A stretch of DNA of 36,793 nucleotides from an uncultured cyanobacterium (GCA_903903925.1 CAIVAU010000254.1:1-36793); one strand, 5' to 3'. Counted from the first letter of the stretch, positions 1 through 8,967 are shown. The notes: generated by a model from the sequence alone, not told the origin. Numbers and translations are program-made.

Positions 1-175
1 CTGTCATACTCTCTATAGTCGCCTCGACGTTGCTTTTGTTCTATTTCATAAGGATAAGCATCAAAATCATGTGTGATACGCGGACAATTTTCAATCGGAG
101 CAACAGCAACGGTTACTCGTTGAACCCCTCTACAGTTCGCGGATTCTACCATTACCGTTCCTCGCTGCTGCTAAC

Positions 176-841
176 GTGGGATTATTTTACCAACCAAAAA
201 TCGACCCCGTTGTCCCAGATGTACTTCTGAGCTTGGGTATTGAAAGACCAGGAGATTTTTCCCAGAAAAAGAATCGTTGCTACATAGTGGAGGAAATGGG
301 GAAATTACCAGAAGTATGTATTGAGATAGTCTCTAATCGAGAAGGGGACGAATTGACCATCTCCAGAAAATCCCAAAAAAAGGGGAAGACAGTTGCTAAA
401 AGAGATATCTATAGTCAAATTGGTATTCTGTACTATGTGGTGTTTGACCCGTTGCGACAGATTCAAACTGACAAAGATATGAACAAAGCTTTATTAAGAG
501 TATGGAAAATGACGGCAGATAGTTACACAGAAGTAACAACACCAGTAGGAATCACAGAGATAGGGGAGTGGATATTACTAGAGGAGATCGGGTTAGGGCT
601 AAAACTTTGGTCAGGAAAGTTTGAAGAGGAACACACAAGGTTATGGTTACGGTGGTGCAATGTTGATGGTGAAGTCATTCTTACAGGAGCTGAAGCCACA
701 GAATTTGAACGACAACGGGCTGAACAAGAACGACAACGGGCTGAACAAGAACGCCAACGGGCTGAACAATCAGACCAACTTGCTCGCAGATTAGCGGCAC
801 AATTGCGATCGCTAGGCATCGACCCAGAACAAATTACCTAA
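176..841 (+). CDS. Uma2 family (PD-(D/E)xK-like) protein, 5' end unclear
   Basis: Uma2-family protein, a restriction-endonuclease-like fold that is greatly expanded in cyanobacteria; its cellular role is not established. Visible family signatures are the VVPDVLLSLG segment, the PEVCIEIVSNREGDEL segment with candidate acidic active-site residues, and the IGILYYVVFDP strand. The C-terminus has three ERQRAEQ heptads followed by a short helical tail, typical of long Uma2 proteins. The start is a problem. The first possible start in this frame is GTG at 176, but the same frame stays open back to 77 and reads family-like sequence (LLVEPLYS, then FLAAANVGLFYQP). A TGA at 74-76 closes the frame with no start codon between, while an ATG at 69 lies in another frame. 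The gene is therefore probably 5'-truncated or frameshifted near base 75. Confidence 0.7.
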   Translation: MGLFYQPKIDPVVPDVLLSLGIERPGDFSQKKNRCYIVEEMGKLPEVCIEIVSNREGDELTISRKSQKKGKTVAKRDIYSQIGILYYVVFDPLRQIQTDKDMNKALLRVWKMTADSYTEVTTPVGITEIGEWILLEEIGLGLKLWSGKFEEEHTRLWLRWCNVDGEVILTGAEATEFERQRAEQERQRAEQERQRAEQSDQLARRLAAQLRSLGIDPEQIT

Positions 842-946
842 ATTCCATCGTGATCTGGGGATGTACTGAAGACTGCCCACCCTACACCACTGCTATATTT
901 TTCATAAATTATTTAGGAATGCTATAGTTTATATTCCATGTATAGT

Positions 947-1258
947 TTATAACGAAGCAACGCATTTTGTGGAGCGAATCTCCATGACATCTGAGATGTA
1001 ACAAGTACCCCCAAATTTATTCAGCAGTGGTCTGATGTTTTCAACCACAGCTTTGACATGATCTGGCATACAAAAAGCGATGATGTAAACATTATCGAGC
1101 ATGGTCATATCCAAGTCTTCTGCAGTTCCTCGTAATCCTTTGCCAGCAACATTTCGGATGACAACATGACTATGTACACCTGAATGGTCTAAACCCTCTA
1201 TAATTTTGCTCAATTCAAATGCATTGGCAATAATTTCTATCTTTTTAACTAGGTGCAT
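947..1258 (-). CDS. sbtB: SbtB-like P-II family regulator of bicarbonate uptake
   Basis: Small (103 residues) P-II-like protein, most likely the regulator of the adjacent bicarbonate transporter SbtA. Known SbtB proteins form trimers, bind adenyl nucleotides including cAMP, and bind SbtA on its cytoplasmic face. The sequence shows the ferredoxin-like P-II pattern: a first strand (KKIEIIANAFELSKI), a GKGLRG segment where the T-loop starts, and a second half-repeat (VYIIAFCMPDHVKAVVENI). Unlike well-studied SbtB proteins, it does not end in a CGPxGC-type redox loop; the tail instead has two separated cysteines (GGTCYIS and STKCVAS). It starts four bases after the sbtA stop codon, so the two are almost certainly cotranscribed and translationally coupled. 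Naming rests largely on this context. Confidence 0.85.
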   Translation of the reverse strand: MHLVKKIEIIANAFELSKIIEGLDHSGVHSHVVIRNVAGKGLRGTAEDLDMTMLDNVYIIAFCMPDHVKAVVENIRPLLNKFGGTCYISDVMEIRSTKCVASL

Positions 1259-1262
1259 ACGA

Positions 1263-2231
1263 TTACCTCCAAAATATGTTGATACAGTACAGATATAATG
1301 GAATTCCTACAATAATATTGAATGGGAATGTCACTGCCAGAGCAGTAGAAACATACAAACTGGGGTTCGCTTCTGGAACAGTTAACCGCATAGCCGCTGG
1401 GACAGCAATGTAAGAGGCACTCGCACACAGCACAGCGAACAAGAGTGAATCTCCCCGAGGCATACCAATAAATTTCGCAATGACTAACCCAATGATTGCA
1501 TTGAGGATTGGAACTAGGATGGCAAATAAAATCAGGAAAACTCCGGTTTTTTTCAAGTCTTGAATTCTTCTTGCAGCAACCAGTCCCATGTCTAATAAAA
1601 AGAAGGTGAGAACACCATAAAACAGCCCTTGTGAAAAAGGTTCTAATACCTGCCAACCGTGTTCTCCTGTCAACAAGCCAATCAGGAGGCTACCAACCAA
1701 CAGAAAGACTGAACTATTCAAAAATGCCTCTTGCAAAACGTCCGGCCAGGAAAACTCTCGCTTCTCATCAATGGTGAATAAATTCACCAAGATCAGACCA
1801 ACAATGATGGCTGGGGATTCCATCAGGGCAAGAGCTGCTACCATGTAGCCATCAAATTGAATCCCAAGCTCACTCAGAAAGGCGCTAGCGGTGATGAAGG
1901 TAACAGCACTGATAGAACCGTAGGTTGCAGCGATCGCCGCTGCATCATAAGTATCCAGCCTCAGTTTTAGGATGAAAAAAGTATAAATTGGCACAAAACA
2001 AGCCATTAATATCGCTGCTAGGAGTGTGAGAACCACTTCCTGAGTCAGTCCGCCTTTGACCAGTTCTACCCCTCCTTTAAAACCAATTGCAAACAGCAGA
2101 TAAAGCGATAGGAGTTTGGGTACAGGGGCAGGAATTTCCAGATCGGACTTGACAAAAACAGCAGTCATCCCCAGAAAGAAAAACAGAATCGGCGGATTTA
2201 GGATGTTCGACATAATTAAGCTGACATCCAT
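1263..2231 (-). CDS. sbtA: Sodium-dependent bicarbonate transporter SbtA
   Basis: Inner-membrane Na+/HCO3- symporter of the cyanobacterial CO2-concentrating mechanism. The 322-residue protein is almost entirely hydrophobic, with about ten membrane segments in two inverted halves. Family-like stretches include FKGGVELVKGG, the AATYGSISAVTFI helix, the ALMESPAIIVGL segment and, in the second half, CASASYIAVPAAMR. The cytoplasmic linker between halves (around NLFTIDEKREFSW) is short compared with the 370-residue Synechocystis protein. I chose ATG 2231 over GTG 2237 because a GAGGAGG Shine-Dalgarno lies seven bases upstream of it. sbtB follows immediately. Transcription probably responds to carbon limitation, but I could not identify a specific operator. 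Confidence 0.92.
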   Translation of the reverse strand: MDVSLIMSNILNPPILFFFLGMTAVFVKSDLEIPAPVPKLLSLYLLFAIGFKGGVELVKGGLTQEVVLTLLAAILMACFVPIYTFFILKLRLDTYDAAAIAATYGSISAVTFITASAFLSELGIQFDGYMVAALALMESPAIIVGLILVNLFTIDEKREFSWPDVLQEAFLNSSVFLLVGSLLIGLLTGEHGWQVLEPFSQGLFYGVLTFFLLDMGLVAARRIQDLKKTGVFLILFAILVPILNAIIGLVIAKFIGMPRGDSLLFAVLCASASYIAVPAAMRLTVPEANPSLYVSTALAVTFPFNIIVGIPLYLYCINIFWR

Positions 2232-2623
2232 TTCCACCCCTCCTCACACTGCTGAAGTTGGCAATTCAAGAAATTTTTCATCTTAACAACTTTAACGTTT
2301 AGATCTGATCTATCGCGTATTGCTAGCCGATGTCAATTGGGGGGATTGGGGACTGGCGATTGGCGATTGGGAAGAAGTCACCAGTCACATAACTCCTGTC
2401 TGAGTTGCTTTATGGCTGGAGTAAGGCTTGGGGCAACATTTTCTTGCGTCCCAGGTCACAAAATAGTGAGCGATCGCTTACCGTTTTCCAATCAATAATT
2501 TTTAGTAAAATCTAATAAATTTTGCGACATTCTACGCGAACGCGCTTTGCATGTCGGAAAACACCTTTTTTTTCAGTGGGCTTTAAACCCACCAAGAGAA
2601 TTAAGATTTCCCTACTCCCCCCA
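2232..2623. other. Intergenic region upstream of sbtA, downstream of map
   Basis: No convincing gene in this ~390-base stretch. It should contain the sbtA promoter. It also has a short tandem repeat built on ggcgattgg (about 2343-2371), a GCGATCGC octamer near 2470, and two small palindromes: CGACAT/ATGTCG arms around 2525-2556 and GTGGG/CCCAC arms at 2576-2592. Neither palindrome has a T-run on the map-transcript side, so I do not call a terminator. Confidence 0.5.
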
Positions 2624-3451
2624 TCACAACTTACTACGATCAGTCAAAATCTCGTATCCATTTTCTGTTACCAACACAGTATGTTCAAACTGAGCCGACA
2701 GAGAGTTATCTACAGTGACTGCTGTCCAACGGTCAGATAACGTCTTGGTAAACTTAGAACCCTGATTCAAAATTGGCTCAATTGCCAGTGTCATGCCCGT
2801 ACGTAATTTAACATTCGGCATGTCACGAGTACGGTAGTTGAACACAGAAGGTTCTTCATGGAGGTTACGACCGACACCATGCCCAGTAAAATCCTCTACC
2901 ACACTGAAACCATTTGCTTTTACATGGTCTTCGATCGCCCCAGCAATATCCAGTAGGGAGTTACCTGCTTTCACTTGCTCAATACCTTTGTAGAGAGTTT
3001 CTTCTGCGACACGAATCAGTTTAGCTGATGCTGTAGTCACTTCACCCACAGCAATTGTTATACAGGAGTCGCCATGAAAGCCTTGGTAATAAGCACCTGT
3101 ATCTACTTTTAAAACATCCCCAGTGCGAATGACTTTCTTTGGACTAGGGATACCATGTACAACTTCATGATTAATGCTGGAACAGATAGAGCCAGGAAAT
3201 CCGTGATATCCCAGAAAGCTTGGTACTGCACCCATTTCCCGAATCCGTTTTTCCGCATGAGCATCTAAGTCAGCTGTTGTCATTCCTGGCTGTACCAGAT
3301 CGGAAATTTCTTTTAAAACCGTTGCCACGATTTTTGCCGATTGCCGCATAATTTCAATCTCACGCGGCGATTTAATTTCAATTCCTCTACGTTGTCGTTT
3401 TTGACGACTATCTTGAGCTGGTTGAGAAAGCAAGTGACTTAGAATGTTCAT
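2624..3451 (-). CDS. map: Type I methionine aminopeptidase
   Basis: Removes the N-terminal methionine from nascent cytosolic proteins using a dinuclear metal centre. The pita-bread fold is recognisable throughout the 275 residues. Metal ligands fall in the expected order: Asp in KVDTGAYYQGFHGDS (two aspartates), His in TGHGVGRNLHEEP, Glu in AIEPIL and Glu in QFEHTVLVTENG. The SSINHEVVHGIP segment contributes the substrate-pocket histidine. An N-terminal extension of about 25 basic residues (QKRQRRG) precedes the catalytic core, and there is no zinc-finger SEC-C motif. It stands alone between sbtAB and the M16 gene, transcribed on the same strand but well separated. Many cyanobacteria have several map paralogues; this is one of them. 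Confidence 0.93.
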   Translation of the reverse strand: MNILSHLLSQPAQDSRQKRQRRGIEIKSPREIEIMRQSAKIVATVLKEISDLVQPGMTTADLDAHAEKRIREMGAVPSFLGYHGFPGSICSSINHEVVHGIPSPKKVIRTGDVLKVDTGAYYQGFHGDSCITIAVGEVTTASAKLIRVAEETLYKGIEQVKAGNSLLDIAGAIEDHVKANGFSVVEDFTGHGVGRNLHEEPSVFNYRTRDMPNVKLRTGMTLAIEPILNQGSKFTKTLSDRWTAVTVDNSLSAQFEHTVLVTENGYEILTDRSKL

Positions 3452-3615
3452 GGGGAATTAATATTTATATGCGCCTTACCGCTGATATGTCGGTGGTTTT
3501 TCTATACTAATTGAGAAATTATATCTATAACATTTAAGTTAACTTATTTTTTAGTTGAGGGCAGGGTCACTTCAGGGGAATTTCTCACAAGAGATAGGGG
3601 AGAAATATCTTCCTT

Positions 3616-3680
3616 ACTCCCCCCTCTCCCCACACTCCCCACACTCCCCACACTCCCCCCTCTCCCCACACTCCCCCACA
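3616..3680. repeat. CT-rich short tandem repeat (ctccccaca units)
   Basis: Iterated nine-base units ctccccaca, some slightly degenerate, fill the gap between the end of the M16 peptidase gene and the map start. This is typical of the short tandem repeats found between genes in filamentous cyanobacteria. It lies directly downstream of the M16 stop codon. No function can be read from it. Confidence 0.75.
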
Positions 3681-3684
3681 CTTA

Positions 3685-6522
3685 TTAAATACCTGGTGCT
3701 AACGCAGGTCCAGCTGTGACGACAACAATTGTATCTGGATGGAGCAACTCACGAGCCGCTTGATTAACTTGGGTAAGGCTGACTGCTTGGATTTTTTCAC
3801 CAAAGGCGCGTAGTTCCTTTTGAGGGAGTGCGTACACTTCATTCATCATAATTTTATACGCTAGCTCCTCTGGGTTTGCGAGAGAAACGGTATAATTACT
3901 GAGTAGAGTGCGTTTGGCTGTTTCCACTTCAAGTGCAGTTACGCCTTGCTGATGAATTTGTGTGAGCAGTTGGCGAGTGCTGGCGATCGCCGCCTTTGTA
4001 TCTTCTGGGCTGGTTTGCATCTCAATCAAAAAGGTGCCAGAATTTTTACCTGCCATGAAGTTGCTATATATTCCGTAGGTCAGACCTTGGTGATCCCGTA
4101 CTTCTGCTCCCAGCCTACTTGATAGGGTATCGCCACCCAAAATCTGATTTAACACTAGGGCTGCATAAAACCGATGGTCTTTGCGGTTAATACTTGTATT
4201 GCCCATGTAAGTAACAGCTTGGGTTTTACCTGGAATAATTGGGTTAACACGCACAACTGCTTTTGGCATTGATACCATTGGATATTTCAGTGTTGGGGGT
4301 TGACCGCTTGCTTTCCAATTCCCAAACTCAGCTTTTAGGAGCGATCGCACTTCAGGAATCGCAAAATCCCCCACTAGTGCTATCACTGTAGTATCTGGAC
4401 GATAAAATTTGGTTTTGAAGTCAATCATGTCTTGACGACTAATGAGGTGCAAACTCTCCTGTGTCGGAAACTTATGTACCGGATGTGTTTTCGGGTAAAC
4501 AGATTGTGCAAAAGTTCTTTTTGCCAGTTCTGTTGGATCATCCAATTCCTGCTTGAGGGTGGTTAAAGCCTGTTGGCGGCTTATTTCTAACTCTTTTGAT
4601 GGAAATGTCGGGTTTTTTACAACATCTGCAAAAGTCTGAATCAAAACTCTTAAGTCTGCTGCTAAGCTATTACCCTGAACCTGCACACCTTCTCGGGCAG
4701 TTTTAAAGGTTAGACTCGCCCCTCGATCTTCAAGGGCTTTGGCAATTGTTAAGATATCTTTAGTTTTTGTGCCATTCATCAAGTTTTCTGATACTAGCGA
4801 AGCCAGACCCACCTTGTTATCTGGGTCAAATTCTGTACCAGCTTTAATAAACCCATTCAGCGTTACCGTGGGAGTGCTCTGATCAGGAAATAGCAATATT
4901 CGCAGACCGTTAGACAATGTGAATTGCTGTGGTAGCGTGTGTGTGGGGGTGGAAACAGCATCTGAATCTACAGGCGGTAGGTACTTCGCCACATCTAAGG
5001 GAGATATAGGTTTGCCAGCAAAATTTTCAGTAATTTGTGTAGACTTTGCTTTACCACCAACATCTCGTTGAAGGCTTTGAGTTGGTTCAAAAAAGCCGAA
5101 TGTCCTTGATTGTAATTTAAGATATTTGTTTGCCACACGCTTCACATCTGCGGCAGTGACTCGGCGAACATCGGCTAAATATCTATCTGTGTAGCGATAA
5201 TCGCCAGATGTTGTTTCATCACTACCCAATTGCGTCGCCTGACTGGTGATATCAAGGTTACCCAAAACGAGTGCAGCCTCTAATTGTGCCTTAGCTCGGT
5301 TCACTTCTTCTGTTGTGACTTCTGTTTGAGCAAAACTGGCGATCGCACGACTTAATACTGAATCGATTTTTTTCAAATCTTTACCTGGAAGCGCCGTTAC
5401 GGAGAGATCGTACCAGCCGAACTCTTCTAGACTGACAACAGAAGCTGTCACATCACTAGCTAAACCAGATTCCACCAATGCTTGATAAAGATGAGAATTC
5501 CGTCCCTCTGTCAAGATGTAATCCATCACATTCAGAGATGGTACGTCTGGGTGATTCACATCTGGTAGCGGATATATTGCTTGTAATAATGCTCCTGCTC
5601 CCTGTTCTCGTAGAACAATAGGAGAAGCGTGAGGCTTCAGAGGAGTCAGCAGTGAGGGGTCGAAAGTTTTTTTACTCTTAAGTCCTAACTCCTCACTCCT
5701 CACTTTTTTAGGTATGTTCTTAAATGTCTGTTGAACAGCTTTGAGAGTTGGTGCAGTTTGGAAATCCCCAACAATCACTAATACTGCATTGTCAGGACGA
5801 TAAAATTTGCGGTAGTACTTAAGCACCTTGTCAACCTGAAACTTCTCGACATCAGCTTTAGTACCACCCACAGGTAAACCGTAAGCATGATTGGGAAAAG
5901 CCGCCCGCATGACAACACGGCTGAGGCGATAATTAGGACTATTTTCATAACCCTGCAACTCAGAAATGACCACCCGCTTCTCGTGCGCTAGTTTATCGGC
6001 ATCAATCTGGGCATTTTGCATTCTGTCTGCTTCTAGAACAAGGAGTGTTTTTAGTTTGTCAGGTTCCACAGTGTTATAGTACGCAGTTTGGTCATAGCTT
6101 GTGAAAGCGTTTGAGTCACTGCCTAAAAAACTAAACAATCGTCCAAATTGAATTGGACGCTGTTTCGTACCCCTAAACATCATGTGTTCTAACTGGTGGG
6201 CAATGCCATTGACACCTGGTCCTTCGTTACGTGAACCCACCTTGTACCACACCTGTACTGTTACTACTGGGCTAGTGTGTACTTCCTTTGTCAGCACGGT
6301 AAGACCATTTTCCATTACTGTCTTACGGACATTTTCTGTTACGAAAGCAGATGTTTCTTTTAGTACTTCTATTTTAGGAGAATTTACCCATTTTGATAAA
6401 ACGACTAAGTGACTATACGCAGATTCCCTACCAACTAATAATACAATAATTAGCCAAGAAACCAACAGTAAAAATAGAAAACGACGAAAACGATATCTAC
6501 GTAATTTGTAAAACACAGACAT
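3685..6522 (-). CDS. Membrane-anchored two-domain M16 family zinc peptidase
   Basis: Large (945 residues) pitrilysin/processing-peptidase-like protein. An arginine-rich start followed by a hydrophobic stretch (about residues 15-31) looks like a signal anchor, placing the bulk in the periplasm or thylakoid lumen side. The N-terminal half is catalytic: it has the inverted zinc motif HQLEH (residues 109-113), and the distal glutamate lies in VVISELQGYEN. The C-terminal half (from about residue 510) repeats the M16 fold but lacks HxxEH at the equivalent place (VGLASLVSENLMNGT). It does keep the arginine/tyrosine-type substrate-side segment GLTYGIYS. This is the usual pairing of an active and an inactive M16 domain in one chain. 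The gene stands alone, with a repeat-filled gap on its 3' side. Confidence 0.9.
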   Translation of the reverse strand: MSVFYKLRRYRFRRFLFLLLVSWLIIVLLVGRESAYSHLVVLSKWVNSPKIEVLKETSAFVTENVRKTVMENGLTVLTKEVHTSPVVTVQVWYKVGSRNEGPGVNGIAHQLEHMMFRGTKQRPIQFGRLFSFLGSDSNAFTSYDQTAYYNTVEPDKLKTLLVLEADRMQNAQIDADKLAHEKRVVISELQGYENSPNYRLSRVVMRAAFPNHAYGLPVGGTKADVEKFQVDKVLKYYRKFYRPDNAVLVIVGDFQTAPTLKAVQQTFKNIPKKVRSEELGLKSKKTFDPSLLTPLKPHASPIVLREQGAGALLQAIYPLPDVNHPDVPSLNVMDYILTEGRNSHLYQALVESGLASDVTASVVSLEEFGWYDLSVTALPGKDLKKIDSVLSRAIASFAQTEVTTEEVNRAKAQLEAALVLGNLDITSQATQLGSDETTSGDYRYTDRYLADVRRVTAADVKRVANKYLKLQSRTFGFFEPTQSLQRDVGGKAKSTQITENFAGKPISPLDVAKYLPPVDSDAVSTPTHTLPQQFTLSNGLRILLFPDQSTPTVTLNGFIKAGTEFDPDNKVGLASLVSENLMNGTKTKDILTIAKALEDRGASLTFKTAREGVQVQGNSLAADLRVLIQTFADVVKNPTFPSKELEISRQQALTTLKQELDDPTELAKRTFAQSVYPKTHPVHKFPTQESLHLISRQDMIDFKTKFYRPDTTVIALVGDFAIPEVRSLLKAEFGNWKASGQPPTLKYPMVSMPKAVVRVNPIIPGKTQAVTYMGNTSINRKDHRFYAALVLNQILGGDTLSSRLGAEVRDHQGLTYGIYSNFMAGKNSGTFLIEMQTSPEDTKAAIASTRQLLTQIHQQGVTALEVETAKRTLLSNYTVSLANPEELAYKIMMNEVYALPQKELRAFGEKIQAVSLTQVNQAARELLHPDTIVVVTAGPALAPGI

Positions 6523-7008
6523 ATTATTTGCCGATTTATCAGTAAAGATAATGACACAGTTTTTGTATCAATCTAGTCTAATCTCTCCATAAAATCTGTC
6601 GCATCAGCAACACTACAGAGAAAGATCAAAAAATTATTTTACCGAAAAAGTAATAAATATCTATAATTAGTTAAAGAAAATTAAGTCTTCACAAATAAAA
6701 TATTGATCCGGGGGAGCAGGGGAGCGAAAAAGGCTTGCTGATCCGCGTGGTATTGAAACCCTAGAAAGATTGCTGCTTCACAGCCCGATATCCCGCCCAG
6801 AACTGAAGTTCCGGGCTAATAGCTTAACGGCACTTGAAATGGACTGAAATGCACCCCACGGGCGGCGCATCACCCGTTATGAATGAAAGAAACTCCTCCT
6901 ACTCCCTACTCCCTGCTAAGAGCTCCCTGTTAACTGAACATTGTCGTAAATGTTGCTCAATTCAAAATGATTCGTAGATGAGGCGACTTGACAACTGAAA
7001 CAAGATTG
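6523..7008. other. Intergenic region with a hairpin and simple repeats
   Basis: About 490 bases without a convincing gene. The M16 promoter should lie at the left end, which is AT-rich. A strong nested hairpin sits at 6782-6817 (see separate entry). Around 6895-6945 there is a degenerate ctccctact-type simple repeat like those in other gaps of this window. The stretch 6840-6885 is GC-rich and unlike its surroundings, perhaps a decayed mobile element end, but I cannot assign it. Confidence 0.4.
6782..6817. repeat. Nested palindrome, possible mobile-element end relic
   Basis: Outer arms AGCCCG (6782-6787) and CGGGCT (6812-6817) enclose an inner stem GAACT/AGTTC flanked by CCC/GGG. This gives a compact hairpin with alternative pairings. 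It is not next to the 3' end of a gene on either strand, so a terminator is unlikely. A relic of a repeated element is more plausible. Confidence 0.4.
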
Positions 7009-7440
7009 CTATAGAAGTCGAATGAATTCCAAAGGTAAGCCATCAGCATCTGCAATAAAAGTCACTTCGTAGATGCGATCGCCGATCTGCTGTTGTGTAG
7101 GTTCCAAAAGCACTTCTAGAGGTTGTAACTGCTCACTTGTGTTTTGGGAAGCCACCGCAAAACGTTCTTTTAAGCTGTTCAGCCAACTAGGTAAATCTGG
7201 GGTTCTATCCGTTAAGTCAAATGACAAATGATAATATCCCACATAATGCTCATCTACAAACGCGTCTGGAGCTGGTTTTGGTTGTGGAATTTGGATCAGT
7301 TCAATTCTGCCGTCTAACCCTTCCATCCAGCAAGCTAATGTATAGCCTGTCGTGAAGCGTTCACGAACCGTAAACCCTAACTGTTCGTAGAAGGCGATCG
7401 CCCGATGAATATTTGCTGTACGAATAGAAGCGTGGTGCAT
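7009..7440 (-). CDS. VOC (glyoxalase/bleomycin-resistance) superfamily protein
   Basis: A 143-residue single-chain VOC protein of two beta-alpha-beta-beta-beta modules. The first opens with MHHASIRTANIHRAIAFYEQ, containing a candidate metal histidine and the typical FYEQLGF helix end. It continues to GRIELIQIP with a candidate glutamate ligand. The second module has YYHLSFDL (histidine) and ends in VTFIADADGLPLEFIRL (glutamate). Two histidines and two glutamates at these spots fit a metal-binding glyoxalase-I-like site, but the substrate cannot be predicted. It is annotated in many cyanobacteria only as a VOC or glyoxalase-like protein. It runs in the same direction as the next gene upstream, with a 90-base repeat-rich gap between. 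Confidence 0.85.
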   Translation of the reverse strand: MHHASIRTANIHRAIAFYEQLGFTVRERFTTGYTLACWMEGLDGRIELIQIPQPKPAPDAFVDEHYVGYYHLSFDLTDRTPDLPSWLNSLKERFAVASQNTSEQLQPLEVLLEPTQQQIGDRIYEVTFIADADGLPLEFIRLL

Positions 7441-7530
7441 GTTACGAGTTAAGAGTTAGGAGTTACGAGTTACGAGTTAGGAGTAAAATTGTATTCATAA
7501 TTCCTAACTCTATTCAAATAACTCGTGACT
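7441..7530. repeat. Short tandem and inverted repeats (gagttaggagttac)
   Basis: Several copies of gagtta/ggagttacgagtta run from about 7443 to 7484. Roughly complementary sequence (cctaactctattcaaataactcgtgactc) follows at 7502-7535, so the gap can fold back on itself. Similar arrangements occur at 16.8-17.1 kb and 25.6 kb in this window. Confidence 0.6.
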
Positions 7531-8043
7531 CTATTCAAATAGTCGAAAATAGGGGTAGCGTACAGGTACTCCAGGCTCTTTTTCCAGATCAAAATTAATC
7601 ACTTCCCAGCAGGGTTCTTCTGAGGGATGGGGGCTAAACTCTACTGGTAAGCCATAAAGTCTCGCTGATGTCGTCTCTGCTTGTCCAGAACGCCAAGGTG
7701 TGGTGCGTTCTAGATAGCCGCTCATCAATTCTTGATAGCGTTGAGCAATAATTACCCTTGTGGCTCGGAAGCCTTGAGTATAAAGCTTATCTAATGCTTC
7801 GTGAATTTCAAACCGAATGCCATCGGGATGAGTATGTTGACGATACCAGTCACTATTCCATCTTCGCCAATGGCGTCCCGACTGTAAATGAATCAATTCT
7901 CCAGTTTTGGGATTAGCTTCAAACGCGCCATGACGGGGACATAAATACGTATCTGTTAGTGTCAGTGCCAGTATAGTTTGACGGCAATGGGGACACTGGA
8001 TTTCCGGACCAAATATTGGGTACTGCAAGCCTAGATTCATCAT
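7531..8043 (-). CDS. TIGR02652-type cyanobacterial zinc-ribbon protein
   Basis: A 170-residue protein of a family known almost only from cyanobacteria (TIGR02652 type) with no established function. Near the N-terminus, IQCPHC and LCPRHG supply three cysteines and a histidine spaced like a small zinc ribbon. This is followed by a charged region with many tryptophans (HWRRWNSDWYRQH), a helical part (FEIHEALDKLYTQGFRATRVIIAQRYQEL) and a proline-rich C-terminus ending in YPYFRLFE. No membrane segments are seen. Two adjacent methionines (8043 and 8040) are possible starts. It is divergent from the downstream gamma-CA gene, with about 280 bases between them. Confidence 0.8.
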   Translation of the reverse strand: MMNLGLQYPIFGPEIQCPHCRQTILALTLTDTYLCPRHGAFEANPKTGELIHLQSGRHWRRWNSDWYRQHTHPDGIRFEIHEALDKLYTQGFRATRVIIAQRYQELMSGYLERTTPWRSGQAETTSARLYGLPVEFSPHPSEEPCWEVINFDLEKEPGVPVRYPYFRLFE

Positions 8044-8321
8044 GAAGTGCGTACAAACATATTTTTGTATTCACCCGAAATTTTAGTTTTCTTTCCACTT
8101 CTACTCCACTTCATTGGGTTACTCACCTACTGCACTGACAATTACTCCCTTCCCACTGTAAGATTACCGATGTCAATTCTTCTCCCCTGTTCCTCTGCTC
8201 CTCTACTACCTTGTATCCTCCAAACACATAAAGGCTTAATACCGTGATATCCTGGTTTTGCAACCAGCCTCTAAGGTTGGAGTCTTTCCAGTGTACCTGA
8301 GTACTCTATTCCTATTCTATC

Positions 8322-8840
8322 GTGTCTACTGCTTCCTATTGGTCTTCTCCTGATATTTCTCAAGCCGCCTTCATCGCCGCAAATGCTGTTGTTATTGGGT
8401 CTGTAAAAATAGCAGCAGGGGTTAGCATCTGGTATGGAGCAGTTGTTAGAGGAGATGTGGAACGTATTGAAATTGGCGAATATACTAATATTCAAGATGG
8501 AGCAATCCTACATGGCGATCCTGGTAAACCAACAATCTTAGAAGATTATGTTACCGTAGGGCACCGTGCTGTGGTACATTCCGCTTACGTTGAACGTGGC
8601 AGTCTAATTGGCATCGGCGCTATTGTTTTAGATGGGGTACGCTTAGGTGCTGGTAGTATCGTTGGCGCTGGGGCAGTGGTAACGAAGGATGTACCTCCCT
8701 TATCTGTTGTCATGGGCGTTCCCGCTAAAGTAGTACGCCAAAATTCAGCATCTGAAGCAGCAGAACTCATCGAACACGCTAAACGTTACCAGAAATTGGC
8801 TTTGCTTCATGCCGGGCAGGGGAGAACGACTAACGACTAA
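8322..8840 (+). CDS. Gamma carbonic anhydrase family hexapeptide-repeat protein
   Basis: Left-handed beta-helix protein of 172 residues related to gamma-class carbonic anhydrases and to the N-terminal domain of CcmM. Hexapeptide repeats run through most of the chain. Three histidines sit where the trimer-interface zinc ligands are expected: one in ILHGD and two in VGHRAVVHSA. The C-terminal helix follows VVMGVPAKVVRQ, as in PaaY/YrdA-like proteins. The start is GTG at 8322, giving MSTASYWSSPDIS. No later start keeps the first repeats. Carbonic anhydrase activity cannot be assumed, because many members of this family are inactive or act on other substrates. psbY follows in the same direction. 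Confidence 0.88.
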   Translation: MSTASYWSSPDISQAAFIAANAVVIGSVKIAAGVSIWYGAVVRGDVERIEIGEYTNIQDGAILHGDPGKPTILEDYVTVGHRAVVHSAYVERGSLIGIGAIVLDGVRLGAGSIVGAGAVVTKDVPPLSVVMGVPAKVVRQNSASEAAELIEHAKRYQKLALLHAGQGRTTND

Positions 8841-8967
8841 CAACTAACTATCGCTGCCGTAAATATTCTTTACAAAGGGCTTGGGAAAAATAGCCCACTT
8901 CAGTTAAAAATAAAAATGAGAACAGATCATAAAACTTTAAATTGTACTTAACAGAGGGGTTGTAAAT

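Noticed and set aside
1..152. Minus-strand frame open to the left edge, with an ATG at 152 and a fair Shine-Dalgarno (GAGGA)
   Set aside because: Bases 77-152 read as recognisable Uma2 sequence on the plus strand, so this frame is more likely a shadow. I could not recognise its product. The part left of base 70 might belong to another gene, but too little is visible.
523..819. Minus-strand frame opposite the Uma2 gene, rich in Cys/Arg/Ser
   Set aside because: Its repeats are just the complement of the ERQRAEQ heptads; it is a shadow of the real gene.
3616..3680. Regular repeats that could suggest a CRISPR array
   Set aside because: Units are nine bases without unique spacers; the same holds for the arrays at 7.44, 16.8, 17.06 and 25.6 kb. 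No CRISPR array or cas gene is present in the window.
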